A stretch of 64,000 nucleotides of DNA from Ottelia alismoides (GCA_037367405.1 JAZKJV010008261.1:1488001-1552000); one strand, 5' to 3'. Shown: positions 23,667 through 37,591, numbered from the stretch's first letter. The notes: generated by a model not told the origin, from the letters alone. Numbers and translations: made by a program.

Positions 23667-23811
23667 AAAAATTCTAGATGAACCTAAGGGTGTAAGACAA
23701 TCGGAAGGAAGCAAGAATAAAATCAAAGGTTATATAGAGTGATCTGGAAAATCAGGTATGAGATGGAGAGGGTAAGAATGAAGAGATCATCTCATACAAA
23801 ATAGATGGGGG

Positions 23812-24790
23812 CAACTTTAATGATCGACGATTCATGATCGAGAAAAGGTTTCAACCGCTGACCATTGATTCGAAAGGTGGAATCAGATGACAACTCAGAT
23901 ATATCAATGATACCATTTTCATACACCTTTCGCACAAGATATGGGCCTTTCCACTTGCTCTAAAGTTTCCCTGGAAACAGCTTTAGTCTTGCATCGAATA
24001 GTTATTCTTTCTGGTCAGGCTCAAACTGCTTGTGGGTGATGTGAGAATCATGCCACTATTTCATCCGCTCTTTGTAATGAAGGCTACTAGTGAAGGCTTC
24101 ATCTCTCAATTCTTCCAGGACTGCCAGTTCAGTATGCCTTTGATCTCCCAAATCATCTAGACCAAAGATTACTTCTTTCACTGCCCACAAGGATTTGTGC
24201 TTGATCTCAATAGGTAAGTGGCATGGCTTGCCATAAATAAGTCAAAAGGGAGATGTACCCAATGGAGTTTAGAAGGATGTTCTATAGGCCCAAAGAATCG
24301 AGTCCAAAAGTTGCGACCAATCCTTTCAGTCTGGGTGAACAACCTTCTGCAAGGTCGTCTTGATCTCCCTATTCGAGACCTCAGCTAGACCATTTGTATG
24401 AGGGTGATGTGGAGTAGCGACCCGATGATATATACCGAACTCGTTAGCAAGTGCTCTTACCTCGTCGTTAATGAAGTGACTACTCCCATCTAATATCAGA
24501 ACACGAGGGACCCAGAACCGCGTAATGATATGCTTTCTCAAGAACTTACAAACTGTGTTTGCATCATCAGCTTGGGTAGGAGTAGCCTCTACCCAACGAC
24601 TCACATAATCCACAACTAGAAGGATATACTCGAGCCCTTGACTTTTAGGAATCATGCCCATAAAGTTGATACCCCATGCATCAAACACTTCACAGAAGTG
24701 AAATTGCTGCATCGATGTCATATCTCTATGTCCACAAGTGCCCATTTTCTGGTAGTCAGTACATCTCTTTACGAATGCATGGGAATTCAC
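23812..24790 (-). pseudogene. Athila-2 integrase
   Basis: The zinc-module end (KRCTDYQKMGTCGHRD), the catalytic core and the C-terminal GPY/F part are all recognisable. The first catalytic Asp is changed to Asn (WGINFMG in place of WGIDFMG). The second (VLILDGSSHF) and the Glu ([10 protein letters not shown]) remain. Stops include a TGA at about 24323, where Athila-1 has Arg, and a TAG at about 23970, where a Gln is expected before SKWKGPYLV. The C-terminus reads ISELSSDSTF and ends near 23812. Catalysis is lost even apart from the stops. Confidence 0.87.
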
Positions 24791-24925
24791 AGTGAGTATA
24801 GGACATTAAAGGCCGGATTGGAGCACCTTTTGTGTTGTCCTCTTCCCTGAATGGTGTCCTCTAACTTTCAGTCTATGGCAATACATGAGGACACTCTGGC
24901 ATTCCTCCTGAGGAATACATCGATG

Positions 24926-25500
24926 CTAGACGGAATCCGCTCCTTCATGATAAAGGGTCGAATCCTCCCAATGGTAAGACTTGGCTTTCGTGAGGAAAGT
25001 CTCAAGTCTCCATCTAGACCAACCTTGTGGGACTTTCTTAGCAACAAGAAAGTTCACAATGTCAGCATACCATGGCAGCGAGGCGACAACAAGAATCGCC
25101 TCATCGGGGAAGGTCTCGGTTATTGGTGCATCAAACTCAGAAGTCTCAAGTGTTTCTAACCAGAAGAGGTGATCCGCCACCACATTCTTGACTCCAGGAT
25201 TATCCTTGATCACAATATCGAACTCCTGGAGTAGAAGGATCCATTTGGTCAGACGCAGCTTTGAATCCTTCTTGTCCATTAAATAATTGATGGCGGTGTG
25301 GTCAATGAAGATGGTCACCTTGGATCCTAAGATTTGGGACCTGAATTTATCTAAGGCAAATACTATGACTAGCACCTCTTTCTTTGTAAATGTGTAATTC
25401 CGCTAGGCGGAATCCAAAGTCTTGCTAGCGTAGTGTATGGCAAATAGAAGCCCATCCCTCCTCTATCCAACACAGCCTCAACGATAAAATCAGGGGTGTC
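24926..25500 (-). pseudogene. Athila-2 RNase H and connection to integrase
   Basis: The frame 25375-24926 carries KFRSQILGSKVTIFIDHTAI and LMDKKDSKLRLTKW, followed by the connection WYADIVNFLVAKKVPQGW. The metal-binding TDH is changed to IDH next to the Asp. A TAG at 24926 replaces the Trp seen in VWRRCIPQEE of Athila-1. The N-terminal part of RNase H (to about 25500) is out of this frame. Confidence 0.82.
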
Positions 25501-26450
25501 CGTCATGATCTCGAATGGGAGAGACCAATCGGATGGCCGAAGGATAGGAACCTCTACAACTATATTATTAAGATTTTCGAATGCTGAAAGACATTTATCA
25601 TTGACTATAAACTTGGTGTCTTTCTCGAGAAGATCTGATAACAGTCGGGCAATTTTACTGAAGTCTCGTATGAAACGTCGGTAGAAATCGACATGCTCGA
25701 GGAAAGACCATAACTACTTCAAGTTGGACGGTGTATTGAGTTTCTTTATGATATCCACCTTGGTTGGGTCCACATCCATGCCCTTGTTGGAGATGATATG
25801 ACCAAGGATCGTCCCCTAAGTCATCATAAAATGACTCTTCTTCCAAGAAAGAACGAGGTTAACCTCCGTGCACCTCTGAAGCACGCAGTCTAAGCCAGAA
25901 AGACAGGATTCAAAATCATCATCGTAGACCGAGAAATCATCCATGAAAACCAATATATCTCCCACCATATCCGTAAAAATGAAAGCATGCACCTCTGGAT
26001 TGTAGCCGGAGCATTACATAGTCCAAAGGACATCCGTTTGAAAGCATAAGTTCCGAATGGACAGGTGAATGTTGTCTTTTCCTAGTTTTCAGGAGCAATG
26101 GACACTTGATTATATCCTGAGTACCCATCGAGAAAGCAATAATGGCTCTTCCCGTCTAACTGTTCGATGATCTGATAAATGAACGGCAGTGGGAAGTGAT
26201 CCTTCTTGGTCACCTGATTCAAATGTCTGTAGTCCACATAGATGCGCCAAGAAGTTAGTACTCGGGTAGTGATCTCCTCTCCATCCTCATTTATAACTAT
26301 AATGATACCCATCTTCTTGGGTACCACATGTAACGGACTAACCTATTTGGAGTCGGAGATGGGATAGATAAAATCGACGCTCCACCACTTGGAAATTTCC
26401 TTCATAACCACCTCTCGAAGATTTGGGTTCAACCTACGTTGAAACTCATG
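25500..26450 (-). pseudogene. Athila-2 reverse transcriptase
   Basis: The polymerase domain is split over several frames. The best piece (26327-26082) shows LTSWRIYVDYRHLN, FPLPFIYQIIEQLDGK and CFLDGYSGYNQVSIAPEN. It stops at a TAG that replaces Gln in the usual PEDQEKTTF block. The polymerase active site is still readable near 25940 as VFMDDFSVY. Upstream the SREFQRRLN-like segment lies near 26430. Confidence 0.85.
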
Positions 26451-27248
26451 AGATGGTTTGGTGTCATCCTCGAGAAAATATGGTGGGAGCACAGAGCCAG
26501 ACTAATCCCATGGAGATCGGCTATTGACCACCCGATTGCCTTGTGGTTCTTTTCAAGAATCTCCATCAGACGGGATTCTTATTCATCTGTCAGATCAGAA
26601 GCGATGATGACCAGAAATATTTTAGGCTCTCCAGCAAGGAATCGGTACTTCATGCTTTGAGGCAACGGTTTGAGCTCAGAGGGAGAAGAAAAGGAAGAGC
26701 TAATTTGACTAGGGCCTGGGTATAGGCAACTAGGTTGATCTGCGTAAGCTCGGCATGCTCTGACTCAGAAAGATCTGGAGATTCAGCAAAACACTGATTC
26801 GGCATCCAGACTGGTTGTATGCTCTGTGATTGGAGTCTGAAGTGATAGGAATTCAATGAAACATTGCCAATCAACATCTTTCGGAATCTGTCTGATCTAC
26901 GGGTAATTGATAGTTTTTATGGTTCACTTCTGACTCGGAGGGATAAAGAATATCTGAATGATTTGAAAAAGTCTCAGAATCATCTCCATCAAGATTCTCA
27001 CTATTCACCTGCAAGATTGTGTTCTCTAACCTCCCATCATCGGATATCTGAATCTCAGCTTCGACTTAAGGTGTGATAAAAGATTGAATGCTAGGTTCGG
27101 CCTAGACGGCCTCATCATCTGTTTGTACAAAATCACAATCCTATGACTATTAGGTTCATCATCAGATGCTCTCTCGGATTCAGTTGATCTAGATTGCTAG
27201 TATTGTAATGTCTCAATATGTATACTTTCTCCCTGGACACGAAGGTAC
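26450..27248 (-). pseudogene. Athila-2 protease-RT linker
   Basis: This decayed linker matches 61200-62100 of Athila-3 in order, for example the region before EMKPLPASLKYRF and the acidic stretch with DFVITDDEAV. Only short open pieces remain. It is cut at 27248 by Copia-1 and resumes at 37592. Confidence 0.7.
27244..27248. repeat. Copia-1 target-site duplication, left
   Basis: GGTAC precedes the LTR start TGAAGG. The right flank has AGTAC at 37592-37596. Athila-3 reads GAAAGTATACC at the corresponding uninterrupted site. Confidence 0.8.
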
Positions 27249-29880
27249 TGAAGGATATGGTTAGATCCTCAAGCGCATCACGGAAGCGTGAGCGTCGTAT
27301 CGAATATGACGAGGAACGACTAGTCGCACTAGTTATTCTATGCAGCGGAAATTAAAATTTTTCATGTGACAAAGCCACATGATCCACAAACACTTCTTGG
27401 ATCGTTTCGTCTAAACCCCAAACAAGTAATAGGATTACCTCTTGAAGCGTGGTTGCGATCGAGTCTCTAAACAAAGAGACCTCCTATCTCAAGTCCGATC
27501 CGATGGAGGAGACACTTGCAAGCGTGTTGATGAAACACGTGCACCTCGCAATCCATGTTGATGATCCAAGCGACGGATCTCCTGATCTCGACACACGAGA
27601 TCCGATGTCTTCTTCATGAGCGAGGCGCATCGAAGGAGACGGAAATCCACGAGCAAAGATCGGGCATCATAACGACGATGCTGCAGCGATGGAGACTCTC
27701 TCTAGGGCATCCATGGTGGACGACCATGAGAGAGGAAGAGAGGGCTGGTGTGTAGAGAGAGAGAGACTTATGTTCTCTTGTGTGTGGAGAAGAGCAAAGG
27801 GGTGCCCTTCTATTTATAATATTTTGGGATCCATGGATCTCAATCCATAGGCAACACAAATCCAATGGCTCTCAATGATTTGTGTTTCTTTTAATGGATA
27901 ATATTTGTGTTGGTAAAACCAACAGCAATTAATTTAATTGAGATTAAATATATATTGATAAATCAACATAATTTAATCCTCAAATTAAATCAACTAATAT
28001 TGGAGATAATGGAAAGGAGAATCTCTCCATCCATATAGGAGGGGTGGACAGCCACCCTTTCCTTGTAGGAATTGGTGGTCGTCCCTTCTCCTATTAGGAA
28101 AGGGAGATTCCAATGCAATCTCCAAGATTGCATATATCTCCAATATTTACAACAATAATTGTTGGAAATTATTCTACAAAAAATTCCATACTTATTTTGT
28201 GAATATTGCAATCTTGCCATTAGAAAATTGTGAATCATATTCACAACCCAAAAATAAAATATGAATTACATTTTCAATTTAATGTTCAATGTGAATCCAA
28301 TTCACATTAACATTTAATTAACAAATGTAAATTACAAATAGCTCTCTCTTATATATATTATAAATCACATTTATAATATATATGATTAATATGGATATTT
28401 CTATCCACATTATTCATATCCATGATAATTAAATCACATTTAATCATCTTTGATCTCTATTCTCATGTGCCCAAATAATATGAATCACATTCACATTATT
28501 CACATCTTTGATAATCAAATCACATTTAGTTATCTTAGATAACTCTCCTTATAATATGAATCAAATTCATATTATCATGATAATTAAATCACATTTAATT
28601 ATCCATTTTCTCAATGTTCGGATACATATATCAACAATGAAATTATCCTGACCTCTTTCAAGGATAATGTGCTTTCTCCGCGAATACTTGGAGATAAGGA
28701 CAGGGCGATTGTATTGTTCCATGTATAGTGACTTGGACATTGAGATCACATCTCAAATCCAGATCTCGGGTCTCCCATAAATGCTTGATTAAATCAATAC
28801 CGTAAATCCAATCTTCTCATTGCATCTGAATCACATTCAGATCAATATCCAACATTTGGATCAAGATCAGATCACTTCTCTACTGAGAGGAGTCACTAAA
28901 ATCCATACCTGTTTCATCACTCCCTAGGAATGGAAGCGCCATGGTTATAAAATCGTTGATGATCACATCACCCTCAGATATTCCCAATACATGTACATCC
29001 TGCATACTAGAAGACCCAGAATAAACCCGAAGTATAAGATCAAATTTACACTATCTGCTTCAGGGTTTTATCATTAACTTTCTCATTCTTCATTGGGAGT
29101 TGGTATCGATCATATACTTTCCAAAAGCATATATCATACCCAGGTGTTGATCATATACTTTCCAAAAGTATATATCAAACCTACAAATTCAGTCAAGCTT
29201 ACAAAGAGAGACGAGCATGCACAGAATTTGATCTTCGTAATATCTCATGAGTGAGCTCATGTCTTCCGGTTCAGTAACAAACCTGTATGATCCCTTTGAG
29301 AGATCGTATTACTCATATGCCCTTATATGCACACCAGCGCACCGGTGTATAGATCTTTATTAGGTCATCAACCTATTGGTCTGCCAAATGTGCATACTCA
29401 GACATATAGTAACACATATGTCTCCGGTCAGAGATGTGTGCCTATATCATGACAGTATACAATATAGGACTTTGGTTATCTCGATCTCGTTAAGTCAACT
29501 CTTTGACCTAACTAATCTGACACCTCCGAATCTCTATTCCTATGCAGAGGACCTGCATCAAGAGGTCGGTCAGATATCCGCCTAAATGAGAAAGGATTGC
29601 CATCTCCTACTCAGGCTGGAGATCATCTCTCAACAATCATTTGACGGTGCTTGATGAGTCCTCAATCTAACCCTTTAGATGTTCATCCAAGCACCAGACA
29701 CTATGATTCAATATATTTGAATCAACAGCTGTATGATCATCAAGATGGCCATGGTACATAACCCTAGTTGTACTAAGGGACCTATTATGTAAATTATTTA
29801 TTCTTCATTTCAGATCATGGAATGATATTTGCAATAACATTTATTGCATAATGGCTCGCCGTGGGCTCGCATGTCCAACA
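27249..29880 (-). mobile_element. Copia-1 3' LTR
   Basis: A 2632-bp LTR, about 92-96% identical by eye to 34922-37591. Read on the minus strand it starts TGTTGGACATG and ends ...CCTTCA. It has tandem-like TCACATTTAATTAT words at 28230-28600 and a short GA run near 27757. No gene is present. Confidence 0.93.
27811..27819 (-). promoter_or_regulatory. Copia-1 3' LTR TATA box
   Basis: The minus strand reads ATTATAAATAGAAGGG, and it is conserved in the 5' LTR at about 35524-35533. Transcription runs leftward. Confidence 0.65.
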
Positions 29881-29891
29881 ATCTCCCACTA
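29881..29891 (-). other. Copia-1 polypurine tract
   Basis: The minus strand reads TAGTGGGAGAT immediately before the LTR start TGTTGG. Confidence 0.8.
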
Positions 29892-31080
29892 TCCCATAGA
29901 GCCATTAATGGGCTAATCACTTAAACCAACACTCATATGACAATCATAGGCTATTTAAAAAATAGCTAGGTAAGCTGATCAGTCACTCTGTTCCCAAGAG
30001 ACTATGCCAAGTCCTTTTACGGCACTTGCATATCTCCTAGTGATAGTGTTCTCATCCAATGCGAATGTTGCATCTTATGCAACCAATACTCAATACAGTC
30101 AAAGCAGTTATAGTGTCCTTGATACTACTACTCAACAATTATTATAACCACTATTACCATAATCCTTATCAGAATACCCTTATTCCTGGAGATCTCTATC
30201 TCGTAAGGTATCCGTAGTTAAGACCTTTTAGATCACTATCTATAATGTCTTAGTTTCTTGAAGATAAGACTTTGAGATCACTATCTCAAAAGTTTTGCCT
30301 TCCATGAAGATATCGTTGTTACTGCAATCAAGTGTTTTATCACCATAGTAGGATTAGTAACAGTTTACTACTCCCACTACATGGTAGACATCTGGCTTTT
30401 GTACACATCTAGCATACACTCGGCTTCTTGGAACTGATCCACAAGGGCAAGCAGTTTGCATTCACATCCTCAACTCTTTGAGGTGCTATCCCTTTAGATA
30501 GTTCAGTACCATATCTTTGAGGAAAAGAAGTATTTCTTGGAATTTTCCAGAAAATGGAAATGTCCAAGGTGTACTATTAACATAATGGCACTCCCACTAA
30601 GCTTCACATGGTTCATCAAGATTTTATCTGAAATCATAACATTTATAATTTCATCAAATCTTATGTTCCAACTAGAAGAAGCTTATTTGAGTCCAAAGAT
30701 GGAGTTCTTTAGCTTGCACACCTTGCTTTCCTCAACCATGAATCTTTGGGGCTACTTCATATGAATATCCTCAGAGAGGTATTCATAGAGGAATGCAATC
30801 TTGACTCACATCATGAAGATGACATAGTCAAGTTGTGTAGCTATAGTTAACAATATTCTGATGGGTTAAAGCAAGGTCACTGGAGAGAAAGTCTCATCGC
30901 AAGCGATGTCTTCTCTTTGGTGTGTAGCTCATGGCTACGAACCGTGCTTTGAAGGTCTCTACCTTCTCATCAGGTTCTCTCTTTCTCTTGAAGATCCATT
31001 TACACCATAATGGGTCTTACCCATATAGTTGGATCCTCGAGGGTCAATATATAACATTTGTATATGAAGTCTACTTTAGA
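29892..31080 (-). pseudogene. Copia-1 reverse transcriptase/RNase H remnant
   Basis: Minus-strand translation near 31010-30860 gives KWIFKRKREPDEKVETFKAR followed by FVAM and CDETFSPVTLL. This is the N-terminal block of copia RT (KWVFKxKRxxxGxVxRYKARLVA...ETFSPV). Near 30550-30360 the stretch with SKGIAP and CVQKPDVYHVVGVVNCY matches the YAMxCTRPDIxFAVGxVSRY connection to RNase H. Beyond about 30300 only faint similarity remains. Multiple stops and frameshifts are present. Confidence 0.75.
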
Positions 31081-31831
31081 CTTTATTGCTAACATCCATC
31101 TTTCCATGATATGATCTTCAGAAGCATCATCACATGAAGTCAGATCATTGTCAGATTCAACTGACACATGGAATCCATCCTCAAACTTATTTGAAGAGGT
31201 ATTAATGTTTCATCTTTAATTGTCTATTTAGTTTCCGATTTCAGGAGCCTCATTATCTTCTCAAGATTAAATGAGTTCCTTTACTTTATTTTCATCTTGA
31301 TTCTCAAGAGAGTCATCCTCTAAGAATCACATTCTCAGAGATGAGATCCTTTAAGAATCTCAAGGTCATAAAGTAGGTATCCAATACCATCATTTATTTT
31401 CCTAATGAAGTAGCACTCTCGAGTGCCAGATTCCAGCTTAATCCCATGGAACCTTATTAAGGATATATATATGTAGGCTCTACCACATATATATATATAT
31501 ACCTGGAAACTAAGAGATAATTATCCCAAGATTAATCATTGATTAAATCATGTCACACATGATCAATTGTATCTCCTACAACTCTATTAGGTTAAGGTGC
31601 ATTAGGAGGATTGAGATAGGAATGATATTCACATCTCCATAAGGTATTCCTTGAATTCATCTAATAGGTACAAGCTACCTTGGTTAGATCAAATTCATTT
31701 CATCTTTCTTCAAACTTTGGTTCTAAACCAAAATTGTGAAATCTTTCAACATTTCAAAGTTTTCTAAGTGAAGAGAAGAAATCTCATATCACAAATAATC
31801 ATCAATAGATATCACATATCCATAATGTTTA

Positions 31832-32023
31832 CTATGTTATAGTTGATTCACATACATAAATATGTATGAGATCCAGAATACCTTGATGTCTTACACCTTT
31901 CCCAAAGAAGGGTGTATTGGACATTTTACTTTGAATACAATATACATAAGTATGCAAGTTTTGGAAATTTATACATTCTAAAGTTTCATCTCTTACTAGT
32001 CTATTGATCACATCAACAGACAA
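31832..32023 (-). pseudogene. Copia-1 GAG-pre-integrase domain
   Basis: An open 63-codon stretch reads INRLVRDETLECINFQNL, CIQSKMSNTPFFGKG and ILDLIHIYVCE. This is the zinc-like module in front of copia integrase. Both cysteines of the usual CxxC seem to be reduced to one (VYCIQSK). The integrase proper, expected at 31830-31100, is too decayed for me to mark catalytic residues. Confidence 0.8.
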
Positions 32024-34906
32024 ATGTCCAAGGCTTGATGCCAGATCATTGTCAAATGATCTTCATTCTCCTATTGATCTTTTAAAGTTTAATTTCAGTA
32101 TTAGAAATGTTAATGAAACATTCATTAATTTCTAATATAGTAGAGTCCACTAGATTTTAGATTACTATCTAAAATATCTCTATCATAACTCTTTATGATA
32201 GGTCTATTCCAGAATTCATTTTATTCCCAACATTTAGAAATAAACAATGATTGTATTCTAATATCTAGGTCATAGAGACATTCTCTAAGACTAAGGGCTC
32301 TCTCTGAAAATATGAAGTCTATTGATCCAATGGAAATTGTTGCAACAATTGCATCACTTCCAACATGGATGACCATTAAACTTTAAGATCAAATTTCTAA
32401 TATTCTAATACAGATGCAACCAATTTCAAGTGTCATTAGAAGATTGAGATACAATTATTAGACTTTATATTATCAAATCAGTCAATTTCAATGATTATAT
32501 GTAGATTATTCTGATGTACTATCCGATTCATTCTCTAAGGATTCTAGATAGATTTGATAGTCATACTACCGACACATCAACTTATTGCAGTATTGGCATT
32601 CATCCAACTCTTTGGATGTCATATGGATGTCACAGAAGTACAGTCAACTCTTTGACTATACTTCTTACTTGGGTCCAACCCATGCTTCCACTATGCTCCC
32701 TTTGTCTATAAGAAACCATTGCTCAAGATAAATGATCTCTTATGTTAAAATCAAAAATTTCAATATAAGAGTATTTCAACATTTATACATGCTTCATTCA
32801 ATTTATACGATATGAATATTATGAAGCTTCATGAATGACTAGAGTATAGATAGTAGAATGATGACACTCATCGTATCTACATCCATTTAAACTCTTAAAA
32901 CTTAGGTTTAGGTAGGTACTCCAACAATTTGAATACATCATCTCCTATAGAGCCACCATTCTGCATAATGCAGAGAACCATGTCATTCTTGATTATATGT
33001 CGAGAGCATATATGTATGCCAGAACATCTTCTTAGATTTTATAAAGATTATTTGATAATTACGATCATTATTGACATGTCACTTCAAAAGTACATTCGAT
33101 GAGATAAAGACTTATAGAGACATACAAACCCTAGGGTTTTAGTCCTATTGTCTATTTAATTATCATTCCTCGTTATTATGAGGAAACTTGCACATTGCAA
33201 TCACATACATTATGTGTTCAATTGCAAGTACAATATCTGGATCATGGGTCCAATCAATGATATTTTACTGGTTATTATTAAGTATAACATTGAGTGGGAT
33301 TAAAGAAGGATTATCTGAAATAAGAAATTTGCATAAACATATATAAATATGTAATTTACTTTGATTTAGGAATTTTTATATCAAAGTTGTCTTGCTATGT
33401 CAACAATGAAAGTTCATTCCCTTAATCACTTTCAATGTGAGAGATATACTTACCATTATATCTCAAGAAAGATCTGGGATCTCCTTCCTTATCTTTGTTA
33501 CATCCCAATAATATGAGAACCTATAACTCGGATAAAAAGAAGCGGGAACACATTCCGCCTTGTAAGTCCAACTTGCATCTCCTAATTCGGTCTTTAACAC
33601 CCGGGCCCACCACCCCTAAGGTGTTGTTGACCCGTCATTAATTGAACCAATCGTCAACAGGAATACAACTCGCTATGTGCAATCCAATATCGCCCCAATA
33701 ATATGAGGACCCGATATTGGGGTCACTACGCATACGTCCTTAATCTTTCGAGAAGTGACGAGCCCGATCCAAATGGATCGTATGCAGGAGCTGTCACTTT
33801 GGACAGGCGTCTCCTACACACAATATCACCTACATACATTTTAAATAATAACTCTATTCATAATATAGTGTTTCAATTGGACGTAATTAATTCAATCATA
33901 TTAAATTAATTATCAATCCAATTCAATCAACAAACTTGATTACTTGAATATTTGGTATTATCTCAAAGTACGTATTAATTCAAATTTTAATAATTAGAAA
34001 ATACATCATGATCTCTCAGGCATCATTCGTTTCCTACCCGTTGTCATGGCCAGTACTGGCGGGAGTGGGACGGACCGCAACCGGTGTGATCCGCTACCCC
34101 AGCGATCCCCGACTAGACACCATATCTGCCTCGGGAAAAAATAATGTCGAGTCAATCACTTTGTACTTGAGATGATCATCGGTTTTTCAAATGAAATTAT
34201 ACCACATAGTAATAATCAAAACTTTTTTTGATTATAAAGAAATTTGCTAGACAAATTTCCAATCCTATTCAAGGAAGGAGGTGGATGATTGTGTTTCCAA
34301 TTATGATCTAGACAAAATCTAATCATATTATTGGTTGATGCCAAGTCAATTAAGGAAATAATCATCATTTAATATTTCTCAAATATTTTCCATAATGATT
34401 TCATGAAATTAACAATTAATTTCACTAATTGACTATCACGTGGTTCTTGATTAGGACTGTAATTTCAGCAGTGACCCCCACTTACTAAAATTAACATATC
34501 TCAATCAATTTAAATCCAAACTAAACAAAATCAATTTTAAAAAATTGCTAATTTGATTTAAGACAGAATCTAAGTGATATTTCACGCATTTAGAGACGGA
34601 TCAAAACAGTAATTAACTCATTAATCATGTTAAGATTCGCAGTTCCCGCAACAGTGAATACATGTTCATTAAAACAACCATATCTTGAGCAAACGGAATC
34701 CAAATTACGTAAACTCAGATCCAATGGTTTCCTTATTTAATGGGAAACAAAACCCAACTTTTATTTTCGTGTTTAAACAATTTAAACAGGGCAGAAAATA
34801 ATCACTAAACAGAGATGCGAAAATGAAATGCAATAAAACTTTCGCAACCCTAACGAACCCAAGTCGCCTTCGGTTTTATGGATCGTATCCAAAACCTTCG
34901 ACCTAA
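32024..34906 (-). pseudogene. Copia-1 gag remnant and leader
   Basis: A gag-like piece near 33000-32780 matches the Copia-2 gag remnant (GSIGDDV..., then an amphipathic helix). The stretch 33480-34150 has GC-richer patches (33600-33680, 34030-34130) shared in part with Copia-2 at 14640-14960. No long frame survives. The rest of the leader (34150-34906) is AT-rich and featureless to me. Confidence 0.6.
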
Positions 34907-34919
34907 GTATCTGATACCA
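34907..34919 (-). other. Copia-1 primer binding site, initiator tRNA-Met
   Basis: The minus strand reads TGGTATCAGATAC two bases from the LTR end. Ten leading bases match the common TGGTATCAGAGCC of plant copia elements. Confidence 0.88.
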
Positions 34920-34921
34920 CT

Positions 34922-35429
34922 TGAAGGATATGGTTAGATACTTAAGCGCATCACAGAAGCGTGAGCGTCGTATCGAATACGACGAGGAACGACTAGTCGC
35001 ACTAGTTGTTCTGTGCAGCGGAAATTAAAATTTTTCATGTAACGAAACCACATGATCCAAGAACACTTCTCGGGTTGTTTCATATAAACCCCAAATAAGT
35101 AATAGGATTACCTCTTGAAGCGTGGTTGCTATCGAGTCTCTAAACAAAGAGACCTCATGTCTCAAGTCCGATCCGACGAAGGAGACGCTTGCGAGCGTGT
35201 TGATGAAACATGTGATCCTCGCAATCCATGTTGATGATCCAAGCGGCGGATCTCCTGATCTCGACACACGAGATCCGACGTCTTCGTCACGAGCGAGGCA
35301 CAACGAATGAGATGGAAATCCACGAGCAAATGATCAGGCAGCATAACGATGACGCTGCGGCAATAAAGACTCTCTCTAGGGCATCCATGGTGGACGGCCA
35401 TGAGAGAGGAAGAGAGAGGGCTGACGTGT

Positions 35430-35480
<51 letters not shown>

Positions 35481-37591
35481 CTTATGTTCTCTTGTGTGTG
35501 GAGAAGAGCAAAGGGGTGCCCTTCTATTTATAATATTTTGGGATCCATGGATCTCAATCCATGGGCAACACAAATCCAATGGCTCTCATTGATTTGTGTT
35601 TCTTTTAATGGCTAAGATTTGTGTTGGTAGAACCAATAACAATTAATTTAATTGAGATTAAATATATATTTATAAATCAAAATAATTTAATCCTCAAATT
35701 AAATCAACTAATATTGAAGATAATGGAATGGAGAATCTCTCCTTCCATATAGGAGGGGTGGACGGTCACCCTTTCCTTGCAGGAATTGGTGGCCGCCCCT
35801 TCTCCTATTAGGAAAGGGAGATACCAATGCAATATCCAAGATTGCATATATCTCCAATATTTACAACAATAATTATTGTAAATTATTCTACAAAATAATT
35901 CATAATTATTTTGTGAATATTGCAATCTTGTCATTGGAAAATTGTGAATCACATTCACAACCCAAAAATAAAATGTGAATTACATTTTCAATTTAATGTT
36001 CAATGTGAATCCAATTCACATTAAAATTTAATTAACAAATGTAAATTACAAATAGCTCTCTCTTATATATTATAAATCACATTTATAATATATATGATTA
36101 ATATGGATATTTCTATCCGCATTATTCATATCCATGATAACTAAATCACATTTAATCATCTTAGATCTCTATTCTCATGTGCCCAAATAATATGAATCAC
36201 ATTCACATTATTTGCATCTTTGATAATCAAATCACATTTAATTATCTTAGATAACTCTCCTTACAATATGAATCAAATTCATATTATCATGATAATTAAA
36301 TCTCATTTAATTATCTATTTTCTCAATGTTTGGATACATATATCAACAAAATTATCCTGAACTCTTTCAAGGATAATGTATTTTCTTCGTGAATACTTGG
36401 AGATAAGGACAGGGTGATTGTATTGTTCCATTTATAGTGACTTCGATATTGAGATCACATCTCAAATCCAGATCTCGAGCCTCCCATAGATGCTTGATTA
36501 AATCAAGACCGTAAATCCAATCTTCTCATTGCATCTGAATCACATTCAGATCAATGTCCAACATTTGGATCAAGACGAGATCACTTCTCTACTGAGAGGA
36601 GTCACTAAAATCCAGACATGTTTCATCACTCCCTAGGAATGGAAGCGTCATGGTTATACAATCGTTTATGATCACATCACCCTCAGGTATTCCCAATACC
36701 TGTACATCCTGCATACTGGAAGACCCAGAATAAACCCGAAGTATAAGATCAATTTTACACTGTCTAGTTTAGGGTTTTATCATTAACTTTCTCATTCGAT
36801 CATTGGGAGTTGGTATCGATCATATACTTTCCAAAATCATATATCATACCCAGGTGTTGATCATATACTTTCCAAAAGTATATATCAAACCTACAAATTC
36901 ATTCAAGCTTCCAAAGCAAGACGACTGTGCACAAAATTTGATCTTCCCAATATCTCATTAGTGAGCTCATGTCTTCCGATTCAGTAATGAACCTGTATGA
37001 TCCCTTTGAGAGATCGTATTACTCATATGCCCTTATATGCATACCAGTGCACCGGTGTATAGACCTTGATTAGGTCATCAACCTATTGGTCTGCCAACTG
37101 TGCATACTCAGACATACAGTAACACATCCGTCTCTGGTCAGAGAATGTGTGCCTATATCATGACAGTATACGATATAGGACTTTGGTTATCTCGATCTCG
37201 TTAAGTCAACTCTTTGACCTAACTAATCTGACACCTCCAAATCTCTATTCCTATGTAGAGGACCTGCATCAAGAGGTCGATCAGATATCAACCTAAATGA
37301 GAAAGGATTGCCATCTCATACTCAGGCTGGAGATCCTCTCTCAACAATCATTTGACGGTGCTTGATGAGTCCTCAATCTAACCCTTTAGATGTTCATCCA
37401 AGCACCAGACTCTATGATTCAATATATTTGAATCAACAGCTGTATGATCATCAAGATGGCCATGGTACATAACCCTAATTGTACTAAGGGACCTATTATG
37501 CAAATTATTTATTCTTCATTTTAGATCAGGGAATGATATTTGCAATAACATTTATTGCATAATGGCTCGCCGTGGGCTCACATGTCCAACA
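34922..37591 (-). mobile_element. Copia-1 5' LTR
   Basis: A 2670-bp LTR, the partner of 27249-29880. It is longer mainly because of an expanded GA/CT microsatellite at about 35441-35473. Its right end ...GTCCAACA is followed by AGTAC. Confidence 0.93.
35441..35473. repeat. (GA)n microsatellite in Copia-1 5' LTR
   Basis: An uninterrupted GA run is seen. The allelic position in the other LTR (about 27757-27768) has only a few repeats, so it expanded after insertion. Confidence 0.9.

Larger units (their letters stand above)
27249..37591 (-). mobile_element. Copia-1: Ty1/copia element nested in Athila-2
   Basis: A 10.3-kb LTR retrotransposon with TG...CA ends and a 5-bp target duplication with one mismatch. 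LTRs are 27249-29880 (3' LTR) and 34922-37591 (5' LTR). The PBS next to the right LTR matches initiator tRNA-Met, and the polypurine tract sits next to the left LTR, so the element runs on the minus strand. The internal 5.0 kb has copia domains in order (gag, GAG-pre-integrase, RT), all heavily decayed. Internal decay far exceeds LTR divergence, which suggests it was already defective when it moved. Confidence 0.93.
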
